Positions 21,711 through 32,884 are shown, counted from the first letter of the stretch. The stretch is DNA of 64,000 nucleotides from Odontocerum albicorne (GCA_949825065.1 OX463859.1:18805220-18869219); one strand, 5' to 3'. Notes: a model not told the origin generated them from the letters alone. Numbers and translations are program-made.

Positions 21711-22066
21711 AACCTTTTTTTGGTAGAAGCTAACTTTTCCTTTAATTGTATCTTATTTTTTATGTATTATTATACAAATGGTACGATTGGCTATTTCGAT
21801 ATTATGGCGTTAAAGGATAGTTTTTTTACATTTGAAGTTTTCTGCGAAAGTATTGGCTGTTAGCTCCAGGTTTTGAGACGCTTTATAAGTATATTTACTG
21901 CCTTGCGAGTCATTTCCTTACTTCCTTGTTGTCGGACCTTAAGTCCGTCGTCGTTTCAAAAAAAAAAAAAGGAAAAAATACCGGTGTGCTCCGATCATCT
22001 CACTTAAGTGTGCCATCGGGTCCAATACAGCGGTGTGGCTGGTGAGTTTGCTGGTATACAATAGAT
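21711..22066. other. No gene recognised
   Basis: AT-rich. The 64-codon frame at 21669 is phenylalanine-rich and starts inside Rep-4; not called. Confidence 0.35.
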
Positions 22067-22300
22067 AGGGTGTGGGCTGAAAAACATCTGGTGTCCCCGT
22101 GGCTGGGTTCGCCCTATATTGGTGGGGTGTATCTTGGCCGAAGGGATGCTATTAGATGAGCCCAGACCTTTTGATAGCTTCTGTATTTAATGTATTATCT
22201 GCAATTTATGTGTTTAAGAAGTGTTATTTAAATATAATCTGTACATACTATGTTTCTATCAATAAACCTATTATTTATTTATTTATTTATTTTATTTATT
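22067..22300 (+). mobile_element. Rep-1 3' end
   Basis: AGGGTGTGGGCTGAAAAACA through GATGAGCCCAGACCTTTTGA to a TTTCTATCAATAAACC terminus and a TTTA-repeat tail. About 95% identical by eye to the inverted copy at 22572-22800. Confidence 0.8.
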
Positions 22301-22571
22301 TAGATCACCCAATTAAAAGAGAAGAGAAAATAAGAATGAAACAATATTCCACGACACAGCTTCGCTTTCCAACTGAATCTACGTTTCCTGTTTTTTGTCT
22401 CTTAAACTTTTAGTTCATTGTTTGGTGGTGGTCGAATTGAACTGAACTGTGCAAAAGTTATGTATTGGACATATGTACACCTGTTTTTGGTTGCATTTTT
22501 GTATTACAAGTAACATTTTTTACATAGAAATATATTTGAAGCCAAAGTATAAATCATGTTTAAAGATCTAT
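22301..22571. other. Spacer between inverted Rep-1 copies
   Basis: Unrecognised sequence forming the loop of the inverted pair. The nominal frame starting at 22156 runs out here and is not a gene. Confidence 0.5.
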
Positions 22572-22800
22572 CTGGAATAAATAAATAAAAATTTTGGTTT
22601 ATTGATAGCAACATAGTATGTACAGATTATATTTAAATAACACTTCTAAAACACATAAATAAGTAGATAATACATTAAATACAGAAGCTATCAAAAGGTC
22701 TGGGCTCATCTAATAACATCCCCTCGGCCAAGATACACCCCACCAATATAGGGCGAACCCAGTCACGGGGACACCAGATGTTTTTCAGCTCAAGCCGATG
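22572..22800 (-). mobile_element. Rep-1 3' end, inverted partner
   Basis: Reverse complement of 22067-22265 with roughly nine differences in 195 bases. A short duplication of CGATGTTTTTCAGC-type sequence follows at 22795-22812. Confidence 0.85.
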
Positions 22801-23714
22801 TTTTTCAGCCGCTCTTTGAAAGCGCCACCCTAAGGTTTTGCTTTACCTGTCTATTGATTAGTGAGGGCTCTGACCATATAGCGACTTTATGTATATAAAA
22901 CATCGTATTTATCATAATATTGGATTTTGTAGAAAAAAAAAGATAAAGGTTCAGAACAACTCCATTATCTCGTTATTAATATAGTGTCCCCTGTTGGAAT
23001 CCTGATTATAGAAAAAATCGACTCCGTTTCTTATCCAAGACTTGGTTGTTAGAGATTAACACATAGCAAAATATTCACCGGGATGTTTTTAGGACACGAA
23101 TGTAATATTTTTTTTCCCATTGCTAAGTATAGCAACTCAGGGACGTAACGTATCAAAAATGAATGAAAAAAAAAAAAGAATTATTAGAACAAAATATTTA
23201 TAAGAGCTCATCTTAGGGACTCCTGAGGAAATGATTTAAAATTATTAGTTTAACGACACTTTAAACGACAAATACAAAAATAAAAAAAGATGTAATTTTA
23301 ATTTCAACCATGATCTTACTAGCAAGATATCAAAGGAATTATAATAATCGATTGGTAAATATATGTTGCGTTTATCTTTTTTGCATAAATTATTTCTTGT
23401 TGCAACTCTGACATTATAATGGATAACTTAAGTTGGGTAATGATTTAGATATTGAAGGAAACATAACGCTTTGTACGTGTATATCCTTATGTGAAATATT
23501 TTTTTAAGAACGGAAGTTAGCAATCAAACACACATTTTATAAGCTTTATATTTTGAAACATTTCATTCAACCGTATGGTATCCCCCAACATACCGAAATT
23601 GATGACGCGGAATTACTGAAGAGCGTAATCGAAATATAAAAAAAGCATCATTGAACCTTCTAATTAAGAACCATTATATTAGGTAAATAACTTAAAGTTC
23701 GTCATCGTAAATGG
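22801..23714. other. No gene recognised
   Basis: Over 900 bases of AT-rich sequence with no frame above 60 codons and no family match that I can see. Confidence 0.4.
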
Positions 23715-23805
23715 TCAGCCCACAATACTCACACACGCCTCATATACATCTAAGGCGTGCGAGTATTATTACTAGACGAACTCTTTACCGAGACTAGTAT
23801 CTCCT
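23715..23805. repeat. Rep-4 copy
   Basis: AATACTCACACACGCC, a short loop, GGCGTGCGAGTATTATT and CTAGACGAACTCTTTACC. The first and third blocks are imperfect inverse complements. Confidence 0.55.
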
Positions 23806-23827
23806 GTATACGAGCAGAGTCGTGAGA

Positions 23828-24265
23828 ACCGACGACCGTAGTCCAATGGTTAGCATTCACGTTAAGTATGCGGGTGCCCCAGGTTTTTAACCTTGGCGGA
23901 TTCAATTCTAGGCGGTTTTTACGCATGGAGTATTTTACATTTGAATATATATTTTTCTTTAGCTTTTATGCTATTTATCATAATTTTAGAGTGCTTTTAA
24001 GTAATATAAAAAATACTTTATATAAAACTACCTTATGAAAGGCAGCAGTAGATTAAACTTGCCCATCGCAAAGGAACATTAATCTCTCTGCCATAGGGAC
24101 TCCAGGTTTGATCTGTCAAGAATGTGTGCATGCTGAAATGCAATAATTTGCACACAATATTGCAATAATTTGCACACAACACACGCACATGCCTCTTATA
24201 TCCACAGGATAGTTGACAATCATAGTTGACCACGAGGGATTGTCTATCTCACCCTCGCCATCGTG
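23828..24265 (+). mobile_element. SINE-B copy 1
   Basis: tRNA-like head with A-box region TAGTCCAATGGTTAGCATT and a B-box region around TTTTAACCTTGGCGGATTC. The body ends with AGGTTTGATCTGTCAAGAAT, an ACACACGCACATGCCTCTTA block and GACCACGAGGGATTGTC. The same order of blocks occurs at 46262-46855, and a related one at 30575. Contains a short duplication, CAATAATTTGCACACAA, twice. Confidence 0.65.
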
Positions 24266-24884
24266 ATCAAGCTGAAAAGGCCTGATTAAAAGTTATTTAA
24301 TTCCTTTATCACATATTTAATATAATATATTAACCACATCACCATCATATTCAACGACTACTCATCACATGCTTTTGCACCATACACCCATATGACCAAT
24401 CCTGGTTCTAGCGAAGAAGCCATCTTATATTTTTTTTACAATTGAAGGCGCGACATCACAAAAAACCCAACTCTATCCACGCTTCGAATCTCTATGCTAA
24501 TGGATTATGGTGATCGAATTGTGTATTCTCAGCTATGTATTCTGGGAAAGGCTTTACAATCCAGCTTAGCTTATTAAAACATTAATCAATCTTTTTATAC
24601 AGTATCCTTTAGTGATTGACGTCACTCCAGGGGCGATTGCGTTTCATTAATAAACATTATAATAATTTTCCTATTCAGATAGTATGCAGCGCACTGCATG
24701 TTATATTAAAAATATACATTGAAGCGCCTCTTAAAAAGTGCATTCTTGGCATGTGTCTGAAATGATTTAATAGTCAATAATAATATAATATAGTTCACTT
24801 TTAGTGCGCCAAGTTTAAGATATAGCAGAGGACACGATGAATAAAAAAGTACACTTTCGTTATACTTAGTACGACTTGGAGGAT
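24266..24884. other. No gene recognised
   Basis: AT-rich, no supported feature. Confidence 0.4.
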
Positions 24885-25003
24885 TAATTTCCGTATGGTA
24901 ATCTCTTCCAAACTAACGAGGAAGATGTTAAACAAGTCTTAAGTTAGACCAAAGACTAATTCTTTTTTAATAAAGTCTTAACAACTAGGGCACGGTCATC
25001 GTC
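24885..25003 (-). mobile_element. SINE-A, truncated
   Basis: Minus strand: GGTTTGAGTTAG-like decay in the body, but the 3' half TTAGTTTGGAAGAGATTACC and head CGTGCCCTAGTTGTTAAGAC are clear. Confidence 0.65.
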
Positions 25004-25040
25004 CATATTTTAATAAATAATTCTATTTCAATAAATATTA

Positions 25041-25658
25041 CTAGTTGCAACCTGTGAAATATTCACGGAAGTAAAACAAATTCTACATTTATGAAAATAC
25101 ATATTCATAAATGTAAAATTTGTTTATATATATCATTTATACATCGTCCCCTTTTACACCGGTTCAAAAATTGTTAGCTAGGTATTTAAAAGTCGTTCAG
25201 TATCACGGACCCACCGAGATTCAAATTTCGAATTACTTTCGGAGAGAATCCAAGTATTCCTCTCTCGCTCTCTCGCTCTCTTGTATTCAAAATTCAATTC
25301 TCGTATTCTTTCTTTGACGACAATCATCGTATGGGTTTTGACCATACTATAAATAGGCCAAAATCCATACGACGGTTGTCGTGAAAGAAAGAATACGAGA
25401 ATTGAATTTTGAATACAAGAGAGCGAGAGACGAATACTTAGATTATCTGCGAAAGTAGTTCGAAATTTGAATCTCGGTGGGTCCGTGATAACTGAACGAA
25501 TTTTAAATACCTAGCTAACAATTTTTGAACCGGCGTAAAAGGGGACGATGTATAAATGATATATATAAACAAATTCTATATTTATGAATATATATATCAT
25601 ATTTTCATAAATGTAGAATTTGTTTTACTTCCGTGAATATTTCACGGGTTGCAACTAG
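25041..25658. mobile_element. Fold-back transposon with 300-bp inverted arms
   Basis: Almost the whole 618 bp is a palindrome: arms of about 300 bp (25041-25342 and 25361-25658) with a loop of some 18 bases. It begins CTAGTTGCAACC and ends GGTTGCAACTAG, and is flanked by TA on both sides, so the insertion probably duplicated TA. Arms differ by a few substitutions and short indels. The terminal region contains its own palindrome (CCGTGAATATTTCACGG). A TATAAATAG sequence lies in the central loop. No transposase is encoded, so it must be non-autonomous. Frames inside it are spurious. Confidence 0.92.
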
Positions 25659-26339
25659 TATAATATACTATTATTGGCTTTCCATTGTTCATTTTGTTTT
25701 CGTAATATTATCCTAATTCTAAATATGACCTAACCAAAGTCAATAGAATCAAAACACGAATATTTTATTTTATTAATGATTTCGTAATAGGAAAAAAATA
25801 TTGTCATTTGATAGCAATATTTTTATATTTAAATTGAATGATTATTGGTTTTGGAATATTCAAGAATCGTTTTATTTTTATTGTTGTTATTATCACTTTT
25901 CTCGGTATATTTTCAACAAAAAAGCTCCCTATTTTTAGAATATATTATGGAACCAGTCATAGTATTGTTAGAAAATATTCATTTGGGATGATTACTTTTA
26001 TATTTATTTTGCGACGCCGAGTACTTTTGAAATTGTTTTAATAAAAACGACATTATATTCGGATTAGAAGTTTCTTTTTGATACAGGATGAGCAAAACGT
26101 CAATTACATGATTTGGTGAAAATTTATTTTATAAACAAAAATGTTAAGGCAGCCTTTATTTTTTTCTCGTTAATTTTCTTGAAATATTTTGAAAAAAAAA
26201 GTTATAATTTGTAATGTTTTTTTTCAAAAAGCAGGATTTCCTCTGCTACCAGTATTTTAATCACAACTTACTCGTAAGTATCCAAATTTGACGATGCAAC
26301 ATATTTTCGAGATTTTGAACCATGAGTTGCGATAGGAAA
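25659..26339. other. No gene recognised
   Basis: AT-rich. The 67-codon frame at 25838 is phenylalanine- and isoleucine-rich, typical of chance frames in such DNA. Confidence 0.4.
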
Positions 26340-26477
26340 CAAAGTAAATTACCAATATCTTCCAACTTACCAGAAAGTTGTTTAAGAGGTCTAAATCCAG
26401 ATTTCAATCGGAATTGAAGCCTCAAGTCGCGGCCTAGAAGATAACTGTCTTACCGACTAGTCCACGGAGATAACCAA
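26340..26477 (-). mobile_element. SINE-A
   Basis: Minus strand: CGTGGACTAGTCGGTAAGAC head, CCGCGACTTGAGGCTTCAAT in the B-box region, and a 3' half with CTTTCTGGTAAGTTGGAAG. Confidence 0.75.
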
Positions 26478-27046
26478 CATTGACCGTCTTGTTACAAGAT
26501 AAGAATATTAAATACCTGATTATTTATTTCTCAAATACGCTATTTTTCTATTTTTGTGTTTATTCTTTTGAATGATTATTTTAATATTTTTATAGTTCTG
26601 CATAACAGTTAGGACGATCAATTGTATCGTTTATGCCTTATCGTTTTCCCATAATTTCTATTGACAGTTAAACTGATTGCCCAACTTAACTCAGACTAAT
26701 TCCTAGTCAGTTGGATCATGAATATTATGTTATATAATGTTATTCTGATTTGAGAAATAAATCAAATTAAATATTTAATATTTGTAAGACTTTCACACAG
26801 GTATTCATAATTGGACAGTTTACAATGGAATGAATTATCAAAAACTTACAATGAATATCCAAATTTTTGTTTTATAACACTGGGGAACAACGTTTTTGCT
26901 TCCTGGAGTCCGATTCATATTTTTAATGCAGTTTCGGATGCTGATTTTATTGGTATCATTAAAAAATCTGTATCACGTATAGTTTTTTAATTTATCATAT
27001 ATTTGAAAATAAAACTTATGCTCTACATAGTACAAAGGAAATATAT
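26478..27046. other. No gene recognised
   Basis: AT-rich, nothing supported. Confidence 0.4.
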
Positions 27047-27530
27047 CTACTTGTCACCAATTTTACATTTTTTTGGAAGTTTTATTTTATATTGCGCTCT
27101 TGGATTGTCTTTAATTGTAGTCCAGCAATAATCCACTAGCATGGTTGCATTCGATTTTCCCTGGTATCGTTTTTCCATTAGTGATATACCCTGATGAAAG
27201 CGCTCTCCATGCTCGTCGCTTATAGCACCAAGTTATTAAGGTTGGTTCATTGAAAGTTAATGGTAGGTGGTATTCCGTATCCGTATAATGTTCGTTTACC
27301 GCATGGTTGTCATCATCTTCTTCTTCTGGTGTCCAAAATGAAGGTGGCATTGGAATTGGTAGCGTATCACTGTGAACGATAGGTCGAATTACGGAATGAA
27401 GATTCGGGTATTCAATATCCTTTTTATTTTTGGAAGATAACCCAAGCACATTACTTTAAAAAAAGTAGCAATCACTTGTGTGATCTTTTTCCTCTCTCCG
27501 TACCATGGAAACAGCAAATAGCATTGATTT
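27047..27530 (-). pseudogene. Decayed copy of a conserved insect protein family, middle deleted
   Basis: I recognise two conserved blocks of an uncharacterised protein family seen in many copies in insect and cnidarian genomes. N-terminal block: R-E-E-K-D-H-T-S-D-C-Y-F followed by a stop (about 27465), then, in the same frame, I-E-Y-P-N-L-H-S-V-I-R-P-I-V-H-S and an acidic P-E-E-E-D-D-D stretch (27425-27290). C-terminal block: L-G-A-I-S-D-E-H-G-E-R-F-H-Q, M-E-K-R-Y-Q-G-K and D-Y-C-W-T, ending at the stop at 27047-27049. In normal members several hundred residues separate these blocks; here they are joined near 27243, with a change of frame. The function of the family is not known to me. Stop, frameshift and deletion make this a pseudogene. 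Confidence 0.75.
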
Positions 27531-28174
27531 TCTGGCAACTTTAAGCCAAATTCGCAAATTTACCGTACAAGTAGCGTAGCAAATGTGAGGCGCCCATCAT
27601 TTATCCTGGTCTCCGATCTTGCAGGCAAAATATAACTCATATGCCTTCCGTATTAAAGGTGTTATATTTGTATGCTATTCCTTGAACCTAAACCCTACAA
27701 AAAACGTAACAAAAAGAGCTTGGGCTATTAATGCACTTCCTTGGCATATTAATCCTTTCAAAATAAGTGTTTTCACTCAAATTCACCAATTTCCTCGCTT
27801 AAATCACACAACACCTATTAACACCACTTTGAAATAACCTGCAATGAATGGTTAATGACAGTTATGCAATGTGGTTACGGTGTTACCAGTATGAGATTTA
27901 ATTTAAAAATCAATTTTCCCTAAAACAGCTTTTTATGCATTTCTCGGAATTCTGACGTGCCAGGATAATAATAAAAAAAATTGTAATGTAGTGTATGCTC
28001 GATTATAATCACGTTAATTTGTTACACGTTATAATCACGTTAATAAGTTACATTAAAACTAATTAACAAAGAGCCAATTCTAACCAATTTAATATTTCAA
28101 CTGATAAAGCTTCAAAAATTAACATATAGTAATATATTATTTACATCAACACTTCATAGATGGCTCTTTTAAAT
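27531..28174. other. No gene recognised
   Basis: AT-rich flank of the pseudogene. The 72-codon frame at 27619 is not recognised. A short direct repeat ATAATCACGTTAAT occurs twice near 28010. Confidence 0.35.
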
Positions 28175-28265
28175 TTTTGTATGAAATACTTTGTTGTTTT
28201 TTCTCAAATTGTGTATATTTCTTGTCATGTGTAATAATAAAAGTAAAAAAATAAAAAAAATAATA
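28175..28265 (+). mobile_element. Rep-2 3' end
   Basis: TTGTTGTTTTTTCTCAAATT, TGTATATTTCTTGTCATGTG, then an A-rich tail. The same end occurs at 59680-59741 and, inverted, at 46380-46430. The A-rich tail suggests a retroposed element. Confidence 0.65.
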
Positions 28266-28908
28266 TTTAACATCGTAAAATAGCATATAGGGTAAGTTAC
28301 TAGTTCAAGAAATTTAATTATTATATAATACAGAAGATAATGAAAAGATAATTGGTGAAGGATTCTCTATTGCGGTTTGTAAATTATGAAAATGGATAAT
28401 ACAGGGAATGAAAGGAAATTATGCTTTTCTTACAATGTTTAATAATTAATTTGGATAGTATTCTTCAACTTTTACGCATTGGTTATGTGGGATATTAAGA
28501 CATTTTAGCGGTTTTAAATGGTCATTGGCTTAGAACCAGTGTGTGTTTTCTTATTAAAGTTTTCACCACGTTGGAGGTTGGCAATCATTATGACTATTTT
28601 AATTTTGTCTGCAGTTGCTCTGAAAAATGTCTCCGTGTTACAGTGAAACACTCTTTGAATTATATAGCCAGGAGTTCATTCTTCATCCTTCACTTTGTTT
28701 TCCTTGTATCTTCCCCTGAGATAAGACTTGGATGATTTCATATTCATTTCCTTTCATGAAATACCCAAAGAATTCCAATCACCTCCTTTCAATGCAACTT
28801 AGTATTTCTCTGTCCTTTTTCATGCGTCTCAGTAACACAATAAATATATACCAGTGTACAAAGCACGTAAGCAAACCTGTAAGTCGTAGTACGTGTTTGT
28901 AATACTAT
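28266..28908. other. No gene recognised
   Basis: AT-rich. The 64-codon frame at 28541 is not recognised. Confidence 0.35.
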
Positions 28909-29298
28909 TGTGGCGGTCACATGCGCGGTCACTGAACCCACGAGACGACCTTTGCACAGCTTCACAAAGCCGAGACAAGCAATGAACAAAGTCCATGCAT
29001 CAGTCATTCAACTCACTATCAATCGGAGAGCGCATTCCATGTTAAAACGAGAAAGCAACACATTTTTCGCGCCGGTTCCCAAAACAGAATGAATACCTAC
29101 ACGCGACAAGAATCGTATTGTAAACGCAGAAACGAGACAGCGATATATCGTGCGAGCATTCCCGCACACATTCAAGAATATTATAAATACCGACGTCTGT
29201 CAATAAAATTCCTCTTTACACCTTCCGATTTCGACGAGTATTTTATTTATCAACAAATCATCCTCATCATCTCTCCTTTAAGGAACAACAGCTCCTAA
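28909..29298 (+). mobile_element. Candidate solo LTR
   Basis: A 390-bp segment, less AT-rich and richer in CpG than its surroundings, starts TGTGGCGGTCACATGCGCGG. It holds a TATA-like TATAAATA at 29182 and AATAAA at 29202, the order expected of a retrotransposon LTR promoter and polyadenylation signal. ACTAT occurs on both sides (28904-28908 and 29299-29303), compatible with a 5-bp target duplication. The right terminus (CTCCTAA) is not the canonical CA, so the boundary or the interpretation may be wrong. Open frames at 28910 and 29089 are probably incidental. No internal retroviral-type domains are present. Confidence 0.4.
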
Positions 29299-29303
29299 AC
29301 TAT

Positions 29304-30574
29304 CATTTACAAAAACAAATTCTAAACCAGATTGAGTTGTTTTTCGGTACTTTTATTATTCATTTATTCACTTTACACTACATTCATAAATATTTAATGA
29401 CGAATTTCCTACCAATCAGACAAAGTTGTAGTGAAAAGTAATTTTTTAAACATATGTAGAACGATATGTATACAGCACTGGCGTACAGAACCGGTATAAA
29501 ATCTGTGTACAACACCGTTATAAAAATGTAAAATAGGTGGATGGTTACAGCTCAATCCTTGGAGATTCTGGCGTGACTTCAATGCGTCTCTGTGACAATT
29601 GAGTAAAGAGATTCTTTTTGCTGTTAGAACTTTGTTGAAAAAAATACAGCATGAAATTTTAGACGAGAATATATTTTGTTCATTTTGTATATTTTATATA
29701 TAGCCCATCCCACGTTGCAAGCATATCTTTCTGACCACTTACGCCGTCATACTTTGCTAGTTCATTGCTTGCCAAGCGGTCATTGCGCGCGGGGGTCGTT
29801 CGATATCTGCTAACCGGCCGACTTGAGCTGGTTAATTTTTAACCAAGCCAACCATGATGATGTGGTAATGGACTAAACAAAATAATGTTTTATTACAATG
29901 CAATGACATTGCAAACAATAACTTAACATTTTTAATCTATGTGACGCATACGACCTATACAATATAATATATTATTATCTTTTTGTAGTAGTGCGGTGTA
30001 TATGCTCACAAGATTAAGTCCAATGACCACGGTTGCTCTGTAAAGAATATAACAAATTGAGGAAATGTTTAAAACAGAAGTTAGGACAAGTAACAGGACG
30101 AAAAACAATTTAAATTACCCCTTTGACATTCTATGAGGTAAGTATCTTCCATGTTGAAGTTGGGATATATCGGTTAAATTGCAAATTGGCACTCCCTTCT
30201 ATTCCTCCTTTTCTGATTCTCAAAGGGTCGGGGTTTCATTAGGGTTCCTTTGAATTTTGAAAGCCAGTGCACCATGGTAGTAATTCGATTGAACGTTTTG
30301 CATAATTTTTAACTAAAAGTGTTTGCTCAGGAGCAGTGGTGTACGAGAAAGGTAAACGAGGAAACATTTTGAAATATTTTGATGTAAATTAATTTGATGA
30401 AAGAACCAACTCAAGATCATTTTACCTGTTTTTGAACATTTTAAATATTCCTAAATAATGATAATAATATATTCATGACTTGTAAGGCACGGTATCTTTA
30501 TATGATTTGGTAATAAAAATACATAAGCAACATTAAAAAAATAAAAGTTGATTACTATATGTTTATGATATCAA
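29304..30574. other. No gene recognised; short GC-richer patch
   Basis: About 1.3 kb of AT-rich sequence. 29735-29845 is GC-richer (GCGCGCGGGGGTCG, ACCGGCCGACTTGAGC) without a clear frame. Nothing else supported. Confidence 0.35.
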
Positions 30575-31175
30575 GTCGTCTTCGGGTCTAACGATTGGCA
30601 GTCGCGCTAAGCAAATGGGCGCCCAAGGTTCGATATCTGGTGGATTCAAATCCATACTGATTATACTCTTAGACCATTTTGCATCTGAATTTGTGTTTTT
30701 CTATAGTTCATGTGCTGCTTATTAAAAATTCTTATAGTGTTTTTAAGCAACACAAAAATAGTGCTAAAAAACTAGCTAATGAAATATTGCAGCAGATCAA
30801 ACCTGTAGATTGTATTGGAAGTTTAATTTCCTTACCATCGAAAATCTGGGTTTAATCTGTCATGAATATGGTTTAATCTGTCATGAATATGGTTTAATCT
30901 GTCATGAATATGGTTTAATCTGTCATGAATATGTTTAATCTGTCATGAATATGGTTTAATCTGTCATAAATATGGTTTAATCTGTCATGAATATGGTTTA
31001 ATCTGTCATGAATATGGTTTACTCTGTCATGAATATGGTTTAACCTATCATGAATATGGTTTAATCTGTCATGAATATGGTTTAATCTGTCATGAAAACA
31101 GTTTGCTTACAATGAATTAATACACAAACACATTTCAAATATACATGACGGTTGAAAATTATCCTCGGAAACGAA
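30575..31175 (+). mobile_element. SINE-B copy 2 with internal minisatellite
   Basis: Head with GTCTAACGATTGGCAGTCGC and B-box-like AAGGTTCGATATCTGGTGG, body with GTGCTAAAAAACTAGCTAAT, then the TTTAATCTGTCATGAATATG motif that is single-copy in the other SINE-B elements but here is repeated about 12 times. Confidence 0.65.
30849..31096. repeat. 21-bp minisatellite, about 12 units
   Basis: Units of GTTTAATCTGTCATGAATATG with few substitutions; one unit is one base short. It arose by expansion of a motif inside SINE-B. Confidence 0.95.
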
Positions 31176-31584
31176 GAAAAGTCTATATCAATCGATCGAT
31201 ATCATAAAGGGTAACTCATAGACGCAAGTAAAAGAATTATGTGAAATAATATCTCAAAGTAAAAATTTAAATAGGGTTGTCAAAAATGAATAATACACCA
31301 ATTAGAGTGATTGATTTACTACTAGTAGAAAAAAGATTATGTAAAAAAAAATAGAACTTGGATACTCGATAATCATTACAGATCAGCGTTACCCTTTATT
31401 GGTTGGACCGATTTGCTTAAACAAAGAATAAGAACGGTGTTTCCTAAAATCTAATAACGTCATCCTGTACAACGCCAGCTGACTAAATAAAATTAAAAGT
31501 ATCAATTTAAGAATAATTCTTCCATCATCAAAAAAATACTACGTTTATAGCAGATTTCTTCAAATCGTAGAACGATCTTTCCTT
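31176..31584. other. No gene recognised
   Basis: AT-rich, nothing supported. Confidence 0.4.
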
Positions 31585-31850
31585 GCTTACCTATATACCG
31601 AATACAATTTTCCATTCATACTTTTCTAGCACCATGACTTTAGATTTAACAAAATTCATTCTCACATCTTTCTCGTTGCATGTCTCTCATTCAATTACCC
31701 TATCAAAGTCTATAATTCATACTCATCCTGTTACAATTAATGTTGAAGAATATTTTTTTTACATGAACCACACCTCTGTTTTTATCCTTTTTACTACCAA
31801 AAATATTCAAATTGTCTAATTCAACGGTCTCCAAACTTTTTGGTCAGTTA
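31585..31850 (-). mobile_element. LINE-A palm-region fragment
   Basis: The minus strand near 31715-31620 reads F-D-R-V-I-E, then R-M-N-F-V-K-S-K-V-M-V with a frame change, the block just after the catalytic YADD. Compare L-R-M-N-V-A-K at 39180. Confidence 0.55.
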
Positions 31851-32264
31851 AAATTATTTAAATTCCATTAATTTCTGTTCTTCAAATGCGTTGTTTGTCT
31901 ACTAAAAGCCGAGTATCAGTATAATACTAATAACTCAGATTTATTCGGAATAAATTGTAACATTTAAAATCAGGTATCAGTGGTATCACCCTTATGGTAC
32001 ATTATTGTCAATAATATTTTGGAAAGTTTTGATTTCACTTTTTTAAATAAAATGATGCGAGCGCGGTAGTAAATTGATTATCAAATTTTAATAATTTATT
32101 CCCGTCTTGTAGTGATAAATAAATAAAAATCGCGAGTGAAGATCTCATAGTCTCGACATCTAGCTTTTAGTTGATGTGTCGAGGTGGTATAATGTGTTAA
32201 ATGCGCTCTTTCAGATGCATTTTTAATTATTTTACTTTCGAGAATACATATATTTTCGTTGATT
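31851..32264. other. No gene recognised
   Basis: AT-rich. The 71-codon minus frame at 32096-32311 is not recognised. Confidence 0.35.
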
Positions 32265-32320
32265 TGTACTTGGCGCGTGCGATTATTGTTACCAGACAAA
32301 ATATTTTCCATGCTTCAAAA
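32265..32320. repeat. Rep-4 half copy
   Basis: TACTTGGCGCGTGCGATTAT, then TGTTACCAGACAAAATATTT. The partner arm is absent. Confidence 0.45.
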
Positions 32321-32434
32321 TTAAATAGATTTTTTTACGGATTCTGAGGATAGCTCAGATTATTTTAAAAACTCCGAAAAGAGTTCACTGTACGTGGTAA
32401 TATCTTAGCTGTCTTATTTTAAGCTATTGTCAGA

Positions 32435-32512
32435 ACTACTACACGTGAAGAGGCAACAATACTCGCACATGTACTCGGCGCTTGCAAGAATTGTTTTAAA
32501 TGATTATTTTTT
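32435..32512. repeat. Rep-4 copy
   Basis: ACGTGAAGAGGCAACAATAC, TCGCACATGTACTCGGCGC, then TTGCAAGAATTGTT. AACAATACTCGCA and TGCAAGAATTGTT can pair imperfectly. Confidence 0.55.
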
Positions 32513-32514
32513 AG

Positions 32515-32580
32515 GGACCTTTAGGAATCAAACCCGAAACCCTGGAGTGAATATCGAGGGTTTCACCCACTAGGCTCAAG
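32515..32580 (-). mobile_element. SINE-A head fragment
   Basis: Minus strand: GAGCCTAGTGGGTGAAACC and AGGGTTTCGGGTTTGATTCC correspond to the head. The rest is absent. Confidence 0.55.
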
Positions 32581-32884
32581 AGAATTTTAGTAAAATATTA
32601 AAATAATAAGGTGATTTTCAGAATATGAAATTACAACGCTGTACAAGAAACATATTGAAAAGATCTGCTCTAATGAAACATGCCAGGGACGGAGCGGATT
32701 TTCCGGTCCGTCGGGCCGACAATTAAAACAATTACCTAAAATCTGCGAAAACCGAAAATCTTGCGCGTCCTTCCTGTCGCAATATGCGGGGGATTCTAAT
32801 CTATTTCAAGACAAAAATTAATTAATTAAGTTGCCAGTTTCAAAGGAAAATTCTGATCATATCGATTTTCGCCTATATATACTC
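32581..32884. other. No gene; short GC-rich patch
   Basis: CAGGGACGGAGCGG and CCGGTCCGTCGGGCCGAC near 32685-32725 stand out against AT-rich flanks. No frame. Confidence 0.3.

Noticed and set aside
25120..25317. 65-codon frame
   Set aside because: It lies wholly in one arm of the fold-back element.
30849..31096. CRISPR-like array
   Set aside because: The units are directly tandem with no unique spacers, in a eukaryotic SINE.
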